This document shows positions 1 to 12,692 of a stretch of 64,000 bases of DNA, piece by piece. This DNA comes from Malania oleifera (lineage: Eukaryota; Streptophyta; Magnoliopsida; Santalales; Ximeniaceae): positions 70,374,097 through 70,438,096 of the forward strand of contig NC_080419.1 of NCBI RefSeq assembly GCF_029873635.1. Direction: 5' to 3'. How positions within the stretch are numbered: the stretch's first letter is position 1; each line of letters starts with the position of its first letter. The notes under the pieces were generated by a model. It was not told where the DNA came from, made no database searches, and saw nothing but the letters and a program-made list of their open reading frames with translations. Position numbers and translations under genes: made by a program.

Positions 1-110
1 TGAATAGAAAGACCCTAGATTGTTATACTCAGCTAACATCTAGTTCAACCTAGGAGAAAAGTTTAAATTTCCAATTCACCCCGCCTCTTGGGAATACACC
101 AATTCTAACA
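1..110 (+). mobile_element. 3' end of a long copia-type LTR (cut by window start)
   Basis: The bases from the window start to the terminal CTAACA at 110 match the end of the solo LTR at 30083-32169: an AGACCCTAG block, then CCAATTCACCCC, CTCTTGGGAATACACC and AACA. The LTR therefore reads on the + strand and begins outside the window. No primer-binding site follows it, so this is probably a solo or truncated LTR. Confidence 0.75.
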
Positions 111-2440
111 ATTGTGTTTTTATGTTCTGTTATGGTAGCCTTCGTCATGACTAGCTCGTCCCCCATCGAGCAATCTCTATAGCCATAGTTGCCAATTTTT
201 CTTGAAGGGAAAACCAAAATAGAAGACTGAACCACCAACTTGCAAAGTAGCTAATGTCAAGCCACCATCATCTTGTTGACAATATCTATATAGTGATGTA
301 AAACATGTTTTCTTGTCATTCTCCATCACAAATAAACATTCCAAGGAGACGATGAGGTTTTCATTGGCCTAATAGCCAATGAAAATCACTTGTATCATAA
401 AGAAAAGGAGTAAAATGGAGTAGGAAAACAAACATAAGAGAGGTCTTGGCCATGTACTCCCTGAGGTACTTTCAGGTGCAATTGTTGAGGAGCTTCATTA
501 TAAAAAAGGGGGGGGGGGGTGGAACTCTTTGGTCTAAAGCCTCCTTAGAAGAAATAAAAGATGAAAGTTGTTGAGGATGGTCCTTGGTCCCTACAAAACT
601 AGGTAAGTGCTTGTTTGCTTAGGGCCTCTTTGAGTGCTTTAGGGGGAAGATAGGCCAAACCTCCGAGGTTAAGGTATCAGTCGACTCCTCCACCTACTTT
701 TCAGTGATGGCCTCCTAAAATGTTGTGTCCAAAAAACTGTCATCACTATCTCCTTGATCCTTCCCTCGCTTTAGTAACCAAGACCTTCGAATAAGAAGCT
801 TGCTAAGACTAGAAGGTATTCAACTGCTTCTTCCAAATGTTAATCCAATGCATGTTGAAATTGGTGTTCATTGCATTACATACATACTTCCTCTTTGCTT
901 CTTCCCTAACAAAAAATAAAAAAAGGCTAACTTGCCCTTCCAATTGTGGATTAAATAATGGACCTTAAGTAAAAACCTCCTGCCTTAATTAATGCAGAAA
1001 TACCACCCTTGTGCTTCAGAGTACCATTTGATGAGGGAGAAGTAATGGAAGTATTTTAGAAAGGGATCAAAATGATTCTTGAAACACAAAATGGCAGGAA
1101 ATAATAAAGGGAAAGCAAAAATTTTCCTAGAGAGACTCTTCATTCATAAACATAAATCGCCCTGAGTTAAGGATAATAAGCCCTTTCTCTTTGCAGGTTT
1201 AGGAAGTTAAAGAAGGAAATTTGAAAGAATATGAAATTTAAGGGCTAACCGCTCGATATTCTTTACACTTTCTCAAAGAGCCCCTTAAAAGTTGGAGGCA
1301 TAGATTTGGGCCTTAAAGGATCTTCCTAGGAGTAATCATAAGCCTGTTGACCTTATCATCCTTATTTCCTACAAGTTTCCCTTTCTATAAGGGGTATCAT
1401 AGAAGGATCCTCCTTGTTATGAAGTTGACGATCCACCCTCTTTTCTAATTCCCATATATAGAGCATGCAAGAAAAAGAAAAAGAAAACTTGTGGAGGGGG
1501 ATTCCAATGTACACTTGAAAAGGAAATTATAGGCTAGAATGAGCAAGGGAGCCGCAAAAGGTAAACAACTACAAATAACATACTTGAGGATAGGGAAGGT
1601 GAAATATGAAAGGTTGAAGAGGACTGTCAAACCAAAGAGAGAATGGAAGACTGTGAAGTGGTGAAGTAAAAGGAAGCACTCGAGGATAAAGATGTCAAAT
1701 AAAGAGATAAGAGGGTGAAACCCTAGCTTAGTACCCATAGGAAAAAAACAAACCTTACATCCCAAATGCATGGTGCAACCTAGATACCTGGGGATGGTAA
1801 ATAATGACTAGCACCCATGTCAAGTGCCTATAAGTTTAAGAAGGAAAATGGATAGCCAAGGCGTGTATATAGTGATTGAACTATTTCTTAAGACAATCCC
1901 ACTAAAACATGCGACTCAAATGTGTCCATATGTCACATGTTCATCAAAAGATCTTACTGTGCTAAGTAAGGGACTAACCTTTGTTGGATCCCAAACCAGG
2001 TATATCAATAATACAACCTTCAAACCTCACAAGTGGGATTCAACCTTCTAACTACTGGCTGGGAGGGCATTTAATGAGGGCCAAATTGGAGGTGATGCCA
2101 CATGTCTCATGACTTGGGGAAAAGTAAACATTGATTCTCCATAAGGATACCTACTGCCTTAGTTACTATAAGAGGATGAGAGGGCATAATGAGCTCCCAT
2201 AATCCCTTTCTCATGGATCCCTACACATTGTCTGAGAAGGAGATCATGAGACCTCCATGCCTAAAATTCTTGCTCTTTTGACTTCCATTGATTACATTTC
2301 TGACTTTGCCATCAGAGGGTTTTTCTTGAGCCATTATCCAATGACTTTTATGCTCATTTGGGTAGGAAGTCATCTTCTATGAGAGGGCCATTATTTATTC
2401 AAGAGAGCAAACAATTTGATAGGTGGTTGTTGGTGCACAA
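111..2440. other. Unassigned repeat-like sequence, no gene recognised
   Basis: No reading frame here resembles a known protein; stops are frequent in all frames. The part from about 2100 to 2335 resembles the transcribed end of a gypsy LTR: a pyrimidine-rich leader, then TGACTTTGCCATCAGAGGG near 2302-2320, which is reminiscent of the end of Tat-type LTRs. That reading rests on memory of the motif only. A run of G lies near 509-519. Confidence 0.3.
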
Positions 2441-3777
2441 GCCAATTTTTGCACGAACATAATGCAAATGAATAAAGGATTCATTTTATGTGTATATGAA
2501 CTCTTAACCCCATATTTAGGAGCTTGGATTTTGAACCTTAGATTTGTATTTGTGTGAGTTTGAAAAAAAATGCAATATAAACTATATTGAATTTCCTACA
2601 AATGTATACAAATCAAAATTCAAGGTTTGAAATCTATGTTTCCAAATACAACCTAACTAAGCACATTGGCAAATGCATTCATATGTTCATGGCACTATAT
2701 GTTAAAATATGGACTCAAATCAATTCTCACATTTGAAATATGATTTGGCAAAAGCTAAATTATTGCCTCTATTTTGTGAAATTCATTTGCAGAAATTATC
2801 AATTTTGATTAGATTTGTAATAAGAGGATTTTTTAAATTTTTTTAGTTACGATTTCATTTCCTAGATTTGCATGCTTACAAAAAAAAAAAAAAAAAAAGT
2901 AGATTTGTGAATGAATTAAGTTCACAAATTTCATAAAATTCATTTACTTCAAAAAGAGTAAATTGTATGAAATTCACATATTTCAAATGGAATTTATTTT
3001 TCATCTATCTATATAATTTATTTGGATAAATTTCTTAATGATTTATGTAATTTTTTCTACATTAAATTGCAACATAATTGAATATGTGACATTAAATTTT
3101 GTTTTCTAATTTATTTTGTCTTGAGTAAGCTACTAAACATAATTTATTAAACAATTTATATAAATAGATTTTGCATGTCATATGAAAATCTATGAGTTTT
3201 GCACCATGTATTAAATATTTGTTTTCCTTTTAGCAGAAAAGAGTTGTGTACGAGCTTCTATTCTAAATTCCTATAGTTGATTTTGAGATTCTATATAGTA
3301 TATAGTATATATGTGTGTGTGTATTTATGTATTGAGAAAATGAAAATTAGCATTAAATATATGCTAAAAGAGCATATATGCAATATTTTTTTTATTTATT
3401 TTCAATTTTGCATCTTATTCCTTACAAAACAAATTTCATTGCCACCTTAGGTGCCCCCCCTTACTATGGCTCCAACATAATTTATTCAATTATGTAAATA
3501 GGTCTTCTTCTCAAAGTTCATTGCATTGCCTTGATAATTATTGTCATCGCCTAAACCGTTGACACTATTGTTGAGGTAATTGCACGTTTCATCTAGCACA
3601 AAGTTCTGATTTTCAAATTTTGATTTTTTTTATTTTGGGTGTGAAATGTAAAATTCAAATATTCCAATACGAATCTAGACAATATTATTTTAAATATTAG
3701 AACTACAAATTAAGAATTTTGGTTTCTTGAACTATTTAAGAATAAAAAGTTAAATAAAAACCTAATATTTATTTTTT
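2441..3777. other. AT-rich intergenic DNA, no gene seen
   Basis: AT-rich sequence with an A tract at about 2879-2898, a short TATATAG/TGTG microsatellite near 3296-3322 and a C run near 3453. No coding frame or terminal repeat was recognised. It ends at the T-rich target site of the next LTR. Confidence 0.4.
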
Positions 3778-5735
3778 TGTTGGAATTGGTGTGATCCCAA
3801 GCTAGGGGGGGGGGGGATGAATTGGGTTTTAAAAATATTTTGGTTAAATTAAACATTTACGTCGATTCATCACATATCATATCTCATTATTCACGTGTGT
3901 ATGTAAATTAATAAAACAATAAGTGCAGACATACACGTGGAACATATCTCATTTAAAATGTTGGTGTGCATGCAAATAATTATAACGATAAAAGAAAACA
4001 TACACGTGCGGAAATTTAAGTGCAGAAATATAAATGACATAGAGAAAGAGTGACACAAGATATTTGTTATCGAGGTTCGACCAAACCAGCCTACGTCATC
4101 GCCTTGGGCATACCCCCCAAGGATTACACTGTCACTGCTCACTTAAACAGGCGGAGCAGAAGCTGTTTACATCCTCTCCTTATGGGGCGAGGAAAACCTA
4201 GTTCAATTTTCGGGCTGAACCGAACCGGTCTCACTTACGGGGCTGAGACTCCTCAATTCAATTAACGGGTTGAACTCAACCGGTCTCACTTACGGGGTTG
4301 AGACTCTCCAATTCAATTTCGGGCTGATCCCAACCGGTACAATTAAAAATATTTTTGTACATGATAAATATGCTTCTAAATACAAGTAGAAATGTACAAC
4401 ATTAAATGTCTAAAATGCACACTCCAATGATATAAAATGATGCTCAGTGGAGTAAGGGTGTTTTTCTCAAAATGATATTTTCAATCTTTCAAAAGATGTA
4501 TATGATAAACACTTAAAGATTTAAACTCTATAAAACATTTTTTTCAAAAATATTTATCAACCCAATAAACGGGAGAACTCAAAGATTTACTCTTAAAATG
4601 ATTTTCTAAAAGTGTGAGTTTAAGTGAGAGCAAATGCACTTGGTATGAAAATGTATGCCCAAATTAAATACTTTTGTAAAAAATATTTCAAAGAAAGAAT
4701 CAAAGAGAGTTTAGAGAGTATAAAGATTTTTACCCCAAAGAAAGGATTTTTGCAATAAAAACGTGTTTTGGGGGAACTTTGATTATGATTAAATTAGAGA
4801 GAAAAATTGGCTAATCAAAGCAAATGAAGGGGTATTTATAGTTTTTTAGGAAATTTTGACCGTTGGGGACACACTCGGTATTTTAAAAAATATTTAATTA
4901 AAATTAAGACATGATTAGCGCTGAAAAACTAACCCAACCCGAGAGGTTTGGTCGCCCAAACACTTACAAAGAATAAAAGCAACTTTTTGAGTTCAGTTGA
5001 CCGTGGGCAATGACTGGTCGGTTGAGGCCAAGGCGATTTCCTAATCGTTCATGCTTTCAGTCGCCTGATGAGTGGTTTGGTTTGTTGAATCTCACAATTC
5101 GGTCTCCCGGGGTGATTTTGAACTATAAGTTCGGGCGCCTGGGGATAGTGGAAAAGTTAATGACCGGGGTTTGGTTAATCGTGGAAGCTACGTTCATTTT
5201 TGGTTCGGTTGCCCGAGGCTTCGGTCAACTATTTGACTTTTTGGCCAACAATGTGTTCGGTCGACCGACGTGTTTATAACTGAAATGGGTCGGTCGATTG
5301 GAGCTATTAAAGTAACCCAAAAATCCAACGTCGGTAAACTATGTAAGCCCTAATTTTTTACCTTAATTTATTTCTAAACCTTCTGTATACTTTTAGTCTT
5401 TTTAGAAAAAAAGTTTTTCTTTGAAGGGTAAGGTCTCCTAAGGTCAGTCTATGGTCATTTAAGCATTCAAACATATCCTGCAAATGCATGCATTATTACA
5501 GACTAGATAATATAAAAATTAAATGTAATACAACTAAAATCAAAATGTCTTATTCTTTTGCTCTTCACTTCATGGAATGCGCCAGTTGAAGTAAGCTTTA
5601 AGTCATTCGGCTTCCATTTTCCCTTTTGCCTTATGTGTGTGTTGAATAGTAAACCTAATCAAGAACTTAAAAACACACATAAGTAACTTGTGCTTTGTCA
5701 GTATCAAAACAGGGATCGGATACAAAAAGCCAACA
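3778..5735 (-). mobile_element. Solo LTR, long copia type (family of 6142-8107), minus orientation
   Basis: Starts TGTTGGAATTGG and ends GCCAACA, which are the reverse complements of the end and start of the + oriented LTR at 6142-8107. Length is 1958 bp against 1966 bp. TTTTT flanks both sides (3773-3777 and 5736-5740), consistent with a 5 bp target duplication but low in complexity. The U3 part (about 4900-5300) holds an array of TTCGG-TCG-CCCGA type motifs. The R/U5 part holds the two-stem module at 4071-4122. No internal coding sequence, so a solo LTR. Confidence 0.85.
4071..4122 (-). promoter_or_regulatory. Two-stem module in R/U5 of LTR
   Basis: Read on the minus strand, CCTTGGG (4122-4116) pairs perfectly with CCCAAGG (4108-4102). 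Next comes CGATG, then ACGTAGGC, and then CCTCG (4075-4071), which closes the second stem with 4 of 5 pairs. Equivalent modules occur in the other long LTRs with different stem sequences. Confidence 0.5.
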
Positions 5736-5760
5736 TTTTTCAAATTTTGAAATGACATTT

Positions 5761-6141
5761 TGTTAGCCCCAAGGTTCCATTAACCTAGTTTTGATGATAA
5801 CAAACTTTTTTGGACTAATGCCCTTTGTATTTAAAGTTGTGATTCAACATGTTAAGCCATTAAGTGTGAAAGTTTGAAAACTTCATTTCTTATTTATTTG
5901 TATTATTTTATCTTAAGTGTAGTGTGATTTATATTGTATATCTCTTAGAATATTTACGTTATGACACTAACGAACTTAAAAATGGAAAAGGAAAACAAAG
6001 TAAGAAGATTGTTCTAGGTTGCTACTAGGGACACTAAATTGGCTTCCAAGGGGTGGTCAATTGGTTTTGGCAGAATGCCCAAACAATTGATCATCCCATG
6101 AAGGCAGGTCGACCACCCTAAGTAAAAAGCTTGAAGTGATC
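5761..6141 (+). mobile_element. Start of an older copia-type LTR, split by the next solo LTR
   Basis: Starts TGTTAGCCCCAAGGTT, followed by TTTTGATGATAACAA. The same start occurs in reverse complement at the beginning of the antisense element's 3' LTR (18782 downward), so this is a second copy of that family. It is interrupted by the solo LTR at 6142-8107 and continues at 8113. Confidence 0.55.
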
Positions 6142-8107
6142 TGTTGGCTTTTTCAGTCTGATCTCTATTTTGATACTGACAAAGCACATGTTTCTTATGT
6201 GTGTATTTAGTATGTGAACAAGTTTAATTCAAACACACACATAAGGGGAAGTGGAAGCCAAGAGGAACTACAAGCTTATCATCATTCTGACGCTTTCCAT
6301 GGAATCTTGAAGAACAAAAGGAAGACGAAGACATTTGTTTTTAATTTGTAATGCATTTAAGTTTTTATTATTTTGGTCTGTAATAATGCATGCATCTACA
6401 TGATATGGATTGAATGCTCAGATAGACCATAGAAGGACCATAGGGACTAATACCCTTAGACTTAAATGCCATATGCTTGTTCACTAGGGTTGAAATAGCA
6501 CAAGAGACCAAACAGGACATAAATGCCATTTTTAAGTAGTCTCAAGTGACCAAACCTTTGGCATTATAAATGCCTCGGTCGACTGAAAAGGTTAGAGGCC
6601 AACAGTTTGACCAGGCCTCAGCCGACCAAACATGATTTGAGCATATTGTCCACAGTCGACCGAAGCTAATATGTGACCATCTCCACCTTCCTCAGCCGAC
6701 TGAAGTGTTTGTTCATATTGATCTCGGTCAACTGAAGCTTAATACTCGGCTAACTGAAACCCTCACCGGGTGACCGAAACCACATAGCCTTGGAAATTTG
6801 CCTGGCTCAGCCAACCATCATTGGCCACGATCGAAAATTGCTTATGGGCCATTGTGAATGTTCGGGCAACCGACCCTAGGCATTGGGCGACCGAACCTCT
6901 CGGGTTGTCAATTTTTTTTACCTCATTTAACTAAGGTTAATTTTAATTAAACATCATTAATCTTTTTCCAAAATGACCTTCGTGTCCCCAATGGCCATAT
7001 TTTTCAGAAAAACTATAAATAACCCTTCATTTGCTTAGATTAACAACTTTGATTAGCAAATAATTTTCTCTCAAATATTTTTTTAATCTCTTGTTAATCA
7101 AAGTTCCCCCACTTATAATTTCATTGCAAAATCATTATTAGGGTCAAATTTTATACTCTCCAAACTCTCTTTATTATTCCTTAGAAAATTTTTTGAAAAA
7201 GAGAATATATTTTGTTTGGGCATGTTGTTTTTCAAAATCACTTACTCTCTTAAGCCTTCACTTTTGAAAAAACAATTTTTGAGAGTAAGATTAAAAGGTT
7301 CTTCACATTGTTTTACTTTGATAAATATTTTTATGGAGAAATTTTTATTTGGATTTAAAATCTTTGTTATGCATATCATATATATTATTTTTCAAAGATT
7401 GAAAATGTTATTCTGAGAAAAACACCTTTATTCTACTGAGCTTATATCATATTATAAGAGAGTGCATGTATTTGGGCTTTTAATGTGTACATCCATGCTT
7501 GTATTTAGAAGAGTTTTAATATGTACAAAAATTATTTTTAATGTATCAGTTGGGTTCAGCCTGAAATTGAACTAGGGAGTCTCAGCCTTGTAAATGAGAT
7601 CGGTTCGGTTCAGCTCCATAATTGAATTGGGGTGTCTCCGCCTTATAAGGGAGACTAGTTAGGCTAATCTTGGTAATTGAGTTGGGGTTTACCTCGCCCC
7701 GTAAAGAGAGGTTGTAATGGCTTCTGCTCCGCCCGTTTAAGTGAGCAGGGATAGTGTAATCTTTGGGGGGGTATGCCCAAGACGGGGACGTAGGCTGGTT
7801 TAGCCGAACCTTGATAACAAATCTGTGTGTCACTCTTTCTCTATCTCATTTAAATTTCCGCACTTAAATCTCTATATGTGTATGCTTGTTTATTCACTAT
7901 TACAATTATTTGCACGCACATATTTAAATTAAATGAGATATACTGCCCACGTGTATGCTTGCACGCATAGTTTAATTATTTTACACTCACGTTTGTATTA
8001 TGAAAATGGGATATGATATGTGGTGAATCGCCGTAAAAGTTTAATTTAGCCATAAAATTTTTAAACCCCAATTCACCCCCTCTCTTGACATCACACCAAT
8101 TCCAACA
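6142..8107 (+). mobile_element. Solo LTR, long copia type, plus orientation
   Basis: Starts TGTTGGCTTTTTC and ends ATTCCAACA. A perfect 5 bp target duplication TGATC flanks it (6137-6141 and 8108-8112). U3 holds an array of GTCGACCGA-like motifs (about 6570-6910). A TATA box (TATAAAT, 7014-7020) precedes the presumed RNA start, and R/U5 carries the two-stem module at 7760-7813. There is no internal region, so LTR-LTR recombination has removed the element body. Its partner copy at 3778-5735 lies in the opposite orientation 406 bp away. Confidence 0.9.
7760..7813 (+). promoter_or_regulatory. Two-stem module in R/U5 of LTR
   Basis: First stem: TTGGG (7763-7767) with CCCAA (7776-7780), extended by one wobble pair. 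Second stem: CGGGG (7783-7787) with CCTTG (7809-7813), using two G-U pairs, around ACGTAGGCT. Inner stem: GGCT (7793-7796) with AGCC (7802-7805). It lies in the transcribed part of the LTR. Confidence 0.5.
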
Positions 8108-8112
8108 TGATC

Positions 8113-8860
8113 AATTAACCTAAGCAAGTGGTCAATCAGTTCAACATTTTTGAAACTCTAATGATTAGTTTTGCAATCTAATGACTTGTGCTTGGTCAAC
8201 CAGCCTTTAAGACAATTCATTCAGGTTTGAGTAAGAAGCTGACTTCAATGGGTAGAAAATGACTATTTTGCTCCAAACTCAATAAATATGGCCGATTAAG
8301 CCCCAGGAACATTATAGAACATTTCTATATTGCTTTATCTTGTATCTCTAAAATCACTCTTGTGCCTTAATTTGCTCATTTTTTTTAGAAGAAATCATTA
8401 CTCTTGTGCCATCTTTTGCATATTTCTTTGAGAGTTTTGTTTTGTGCTTCAAAATGTTAATCTTTCCTTGTGAGAAATTCTTTATTGTATTCAACATTTC
8501 AAATTGTAAGTTGGAGACCTTGTCTCTGTCAAACAAAGGACTGTAAAGTGGTGTCCTTGGCACCATTAAAGCAAAAGGCATAGTGGAACCTCAAGGTGGT
8601 TGACCTTGAGAGAGTGGACACAAGTTGAACTTCTGAACCACTATAAATGTTTTTGAATATCTCTTCCCTACTCTCATTTATTTAAATTTTAATTTGTGCA
8701 TTTCACTTGAATTACTTCAAATTTTTTAAATTCGGCAACCAAGCATTTAAGTTCTGTTAAATCCAATCACACTCCTTAGGTTGCCTTTGGGCAACAATTG
8801 GAATTAGATCAAAGGCTCTAATTTTTGGATTTAAGGGTCATAGAGAGCATCCATGGTAGT
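8113..8860 (+). mobile_element. Rest of the older copia-type 5' LTR and leader
   Basis: This continues the LTR that began at 5761. It resumes right after the TGATC duplication and runs towards the gag relic. GGTCATAGAGAGC near 8836-8848 could be a decayed primer-binding site (compare TGGTATCAGAGC at 21538). The exact LTR end is not clear. Confidence 0.35.
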
Positions 8861-8884
8861 CAACACCCTTTCCCTTCGCTTTAA

Positions 8885-9720
8885 AGGGACTTTCACCACT
8901 AGATTGTTATTTTTTTTTTATAGAAATAACTATGCTTTTGGAAACTAATGTAAGTATATTCAATCTATTGATTTTGAAATTTGGAACATTATTCATGTTA
9001 GATATACTCTTACCATGGTAGAAAATGGTAAGATCATACCTAAACCTAGAATTGATGGGACATTGATAAATGGCATTTGCGTACCATCAATAGAAGGGGA
9101 ATGCACTATTTACATAGTGCATTGGACTATAGTGAATTTTCTAAACTCTCTATTTATGATACGACTAGGGGAATTTGCCATGTTCTTCAAATGTTATTGA
9201 TAGATATGATGAAATTGACAACTTGCTTTCATTGATGTAGGCAAAAGAGAAGGAAGAATATGAAACTGAAATAATTGCCTCATGGTTGTTGAAGTCAAAA
9301 AAGAGGCAAGTGACAAAAGAAAGATCACGAAGAAAAACCCTAATGCAAAGTGGGAGGATAGTGACTCCAACTCCAATTTTGACATTGGAGATGCTAATCT
9401 TTGCCTTATGACTATTAAGGACAAAGAAGAGGTATGTGAGTCCACTCTTGATGAAAAACCACCTTATGATGAATTATATAATGTCTTAAATAAAATGCAT
9501 GATGACTTAGAATGTACAAGTGTCAACTACAAAGGGCTTAAAACTAAGTTAAATCTTTTGGCAAATGCAAAATGAGCTTTTGAAAAAGGAAAATGATGAC
9601 TTGAAAGCGAAGTAGCATCTAGTTCTCCCACAAATGGTTTGAGACTAGAAAATTAAATTTTCAAAAAGAAAGTTGAAAATCTCAATCACACTCTTTTAAA
9701 AATTGCAAGCTTTCACAAAA
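8885..9720 (+). pseudogene. Copia gag relic (same broad lineage as the full-length element)
   Basis: The first part (about 8890-9060) keeps the shape of a copia Gag start: an aromatic and Asn/Tyr-Trp-Lys core (NNYAFWK near 8926-8946), then an ENGKIIPKP-like stretch. It is broken by stops and shifts. A 97-residue open piece at 9282-9575 resembles the acidic Gag tail beyond the zinc knuckle: Asp/Ser-rich, then DANLCLMTIKD, then a coiled-coil-like part. The full-length element has the equivalent block at 22608-22650 (ANLCLMAHDD). No zinc knuckle, protease or polymerase follows, so the body is deleted. A protein product is unlikely. Confidence 0.6.
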
Positions 9721-9829
9721 TACTTGCCAATCAAAATGATGTTTTTGAAAAATTTTAAAAAAGACATTTTCCATATGTTGACATTGGGCTCAGGTGGCTC
9801 ATTTTTATTGCCAACAAATTTGGTGACCA

Positions 9830-11000
9830 TTTTGAAAAATAAGTAAAATATAAATAACTATACCAATTGTTATCTAACTCACATTTTATTTTAGAAAATG
9901 AAGTAGCCACTTTATTTTAGTTTTTGAAAAGGCCAAAAACTAGTACACCCAGAAATAAATGGTTACCATTCTCACCTTCTGTGTGTATAAGAAAAGTAAA
10001 TTTTTGGTAACAAAAAAGATGTCACAATTCATGAAAAAAGGGAGGTAGCATGAACTAGTCCTAAAAGTAAATTGCTTTTAGGCAAGGCTAGTTCGCTTGT
10101 AGAAGGCAGTCCTCCTTTTTTATTTTTATAAAAAATATTATATCACCTCAATCCCTATCAAAAAGGCTTTCATAAGGCCTATGTAGAAGACTTATCCTCA
10201 TAGAAACCTTACTACTTTAATGCATTTTCAAAAACATTAAACAATACATAAAACACTCAAAGAAAAAAGAAAAGAAAAAGAAAGGGTTATTTTTTTTTTT
10301 TTTTGGTTGTTATGACTAAATCTACAAAGTATATTGTCTGCATATCCTCAAAAGAGGAATCAAGTCATCTGTAGTTCATCAAAATATTTTAAGTTTTTTA
10401 TTAGAAAATATTTTGATGATTTTTTTTTTAAAACACTCGAAATCTTGATTGAAAAATCTATATTTAATTAAAAACATTGATTTTTCAAAAACTCGTTGCA
10501 AAAGCAAAGTCTTGAAGTCTGTTAAATTTAGAAAAAAGGCAAACATCATTCTACCCTTAAGATACTTCATAGGTAATTATTTTGCAAAATTTCATTTTTA
10601 TCAAAATTAACTTGAAAATTGGTTTTTTAGTTGGAGAACCATAAACCCACCTTAAGATCTCTTTGAAAATGAACATGAAAACCTCTAGAAAATGTTCAAA
10701 AACCGCATTATAGACATTCATTCTAAAATTTTAATTTTCTTAAAAAGCACTTGAAATATGGTATTTTTGGTTTTTTTTATGGTGAAAACTATTAAATCAA
10801 ATCAAATTACCAGCAGCTAGACTCGGCAATACACTCTAGTGAGTGTTTTGACTCATTAACAACAAAGAATCCAAGAAAAGTCCAAAAATAAAAAAGTTGT
10901 AAAATAGCCTTTGAACTGGGCGATAAACCATGCCTTAGAGGCCAATCAACTGTTTATAGAGGACTAGGGGTAGTCTTAACCAAGCCACACATGGCCCGTT
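9830..11000. repeat. Noncoding unit A of a tandem duplication
   Basis: Unit A is matched by unit B about 1.37 kb downstream. CATAAGG at 10171 pairs with CATAAGG at 11544, and the stretch at 10329-10395 (TCATCAAAAxATTTT) matches 11699-11765. A further match is at 10755-10855 with 15525-15625, beyond an insertion. The copies differ by many substitutions and small indels, so the duplication is old. No coding frame is shared. Confidence 0.55.
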
Positions 11001-11029
11001 TAGTTTTTAACAAGTTTGGTGGCCGTTGA

Positions 11030-12101
11030 AAACTAAGTAGGTATAGACAATCAAATCATTGATTATCCAACTTACCATTTTATTTTAGAAAAAAAAAAAT
11101 GAAGTCACCAATTTATTTTAAATTTTTGAAAAGACAAAATAAAAAAAAGTTCTCTTTGAAAGAGTTTTAGGTCGGGAGTATATTTGTGAATAGATAAGGT
11201 AATCTTTCGATTCTTTTTTAAGTGGAATCAAGAAACTAGCACCCTAAAGCATCCATTCTCTAAATGGTCACCACTTTTACTTTATGTGTGTCTGTGTGTC
11301 TCCATAAAATAAAATAAAAAAACTAATTTTATCTTAATAAAAGTGTCAAAATTTCATGAAAAATAGGAATGCTACAGGGACGGATTCACCACATTTAGAA
11401 CCGATCGACTTGTCTTGCTCTCAAGTTAGGTTGGTCGTCGTCTATAAGGGATGAATGACCGCCAACCAAAAACACACACCCTTCCCCTTTTTTGTTTTTT
11501 TGGCAAAATGATTTCACTACCCAAACTCTCTTTGAAATGACTTTCATAAGGTCTATCTAGAGGACTTAACCTCATGGAGACCTTATTACTTTGATGTCTT
11601 TTCAAAAAATACAAACTTTCATTCAAACACTAAAATGAAAAGGAAAAGAAAAGAAAGGAATTCTTGGTTTTTTAATTGTTATGTCTGAATTTACCAAAGT
11701 AGACTGCCTACATATTCTCATGGAGGACTCAAGCCATTTGTAATTCATCAAAACATTTTCAAATTTTAACTAGAAAACATTTTGATGATTCTTGAAAACA
11801 CTTGAAGTCTTTGATTCAAAATTCCAAATCTTATATAAAAACATTGATGTTTCAGGAAGTTCTCTATAAAATTAGAGTATGGAAACCTAGTTAAAGTTAG
11901 AAAATCAAACATTTTTCCACTCTCAAACCACTTTATAGGTGATTACTTTGAAAAACGTCACTTTTATAATTTTAACTTTGAAAATTGGCTTTTTGTTGGG
12001 AGAACTACAAACCTGCCTTAAAGTTTTGTTAAAAGATGAGTTTGAAAAACTTTGAAAATCACCAAAAAGCCATATCATGGGATCATTCCAGAATTCGTTA
12101 A
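11030..12101. repeat. Noncoding unit B of a tandem duplication (left part)
   Basis: Second copy of unit A, broken at 12101 by a 3.4 kb LTR insertion and resumed at 15487. Joining the two sides across the 5 bp duplication GTTAA restores colinearity with unit A, which supports the insertion boundaries. Confidence 0.55.
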
Positions 12102-12692
12102 TGTTAGGAATTTATACTAAAAGACATGCTTTATGTAATCGGCTTTAGTATTTATTAATAACTTTGGTTATTCCATTTTAATGAGAATCTTTGTGAGCAA
12201 TGTTTGCCTGAGATTATTTATTTAATGATTATACATATGTGTCTTTTATTCTATATTGTAGGTGATCTAGAGTGTAAAATACGACTTATATACAGAAGAT
12301 TAGATCATCAGTTCTTATAAAATATAAGTTTATTATTTACAGTCTTAAATGAAATTGGACACCCTATTGGTAGGATTGTAGCACAAGGTTTTAATAGGTT
12401 TGTCTTGACTATTGAGAATGGTACAGTTCCAACTCCTTGACCTAGTACACTTTGTGTGTATTGAATAGGATCGTCTTGGGGTAATTATTTTTATGCTGAC
12501 TATATAAAATAATTAATGCCTAATGGTTATTATGAGTGCTTATACTCTTAATCTTGATATGATTATTGGACACGTGCATATAATGTTTATTACTTTGATT
12601 CATAGAAGAGTGAGATTCTTTATGGATTAATAAACTCAGTGAGTTGGGTGATGACGTTATTTGTATGGTGAACATTAATTATTGATGGAATC

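Noticed and set aside
509-519. Run of G
   Set aside because: A plain homopolymer; length may also be an assembly effect. No quadruplex pattern of four runs.
4065-4100. tRNA-like B box (GGTTCGACC) in the LTR
   Set aside because: No A box at proper distance and no cloverleaf. The bases are the closing side of stem 2 of the module.
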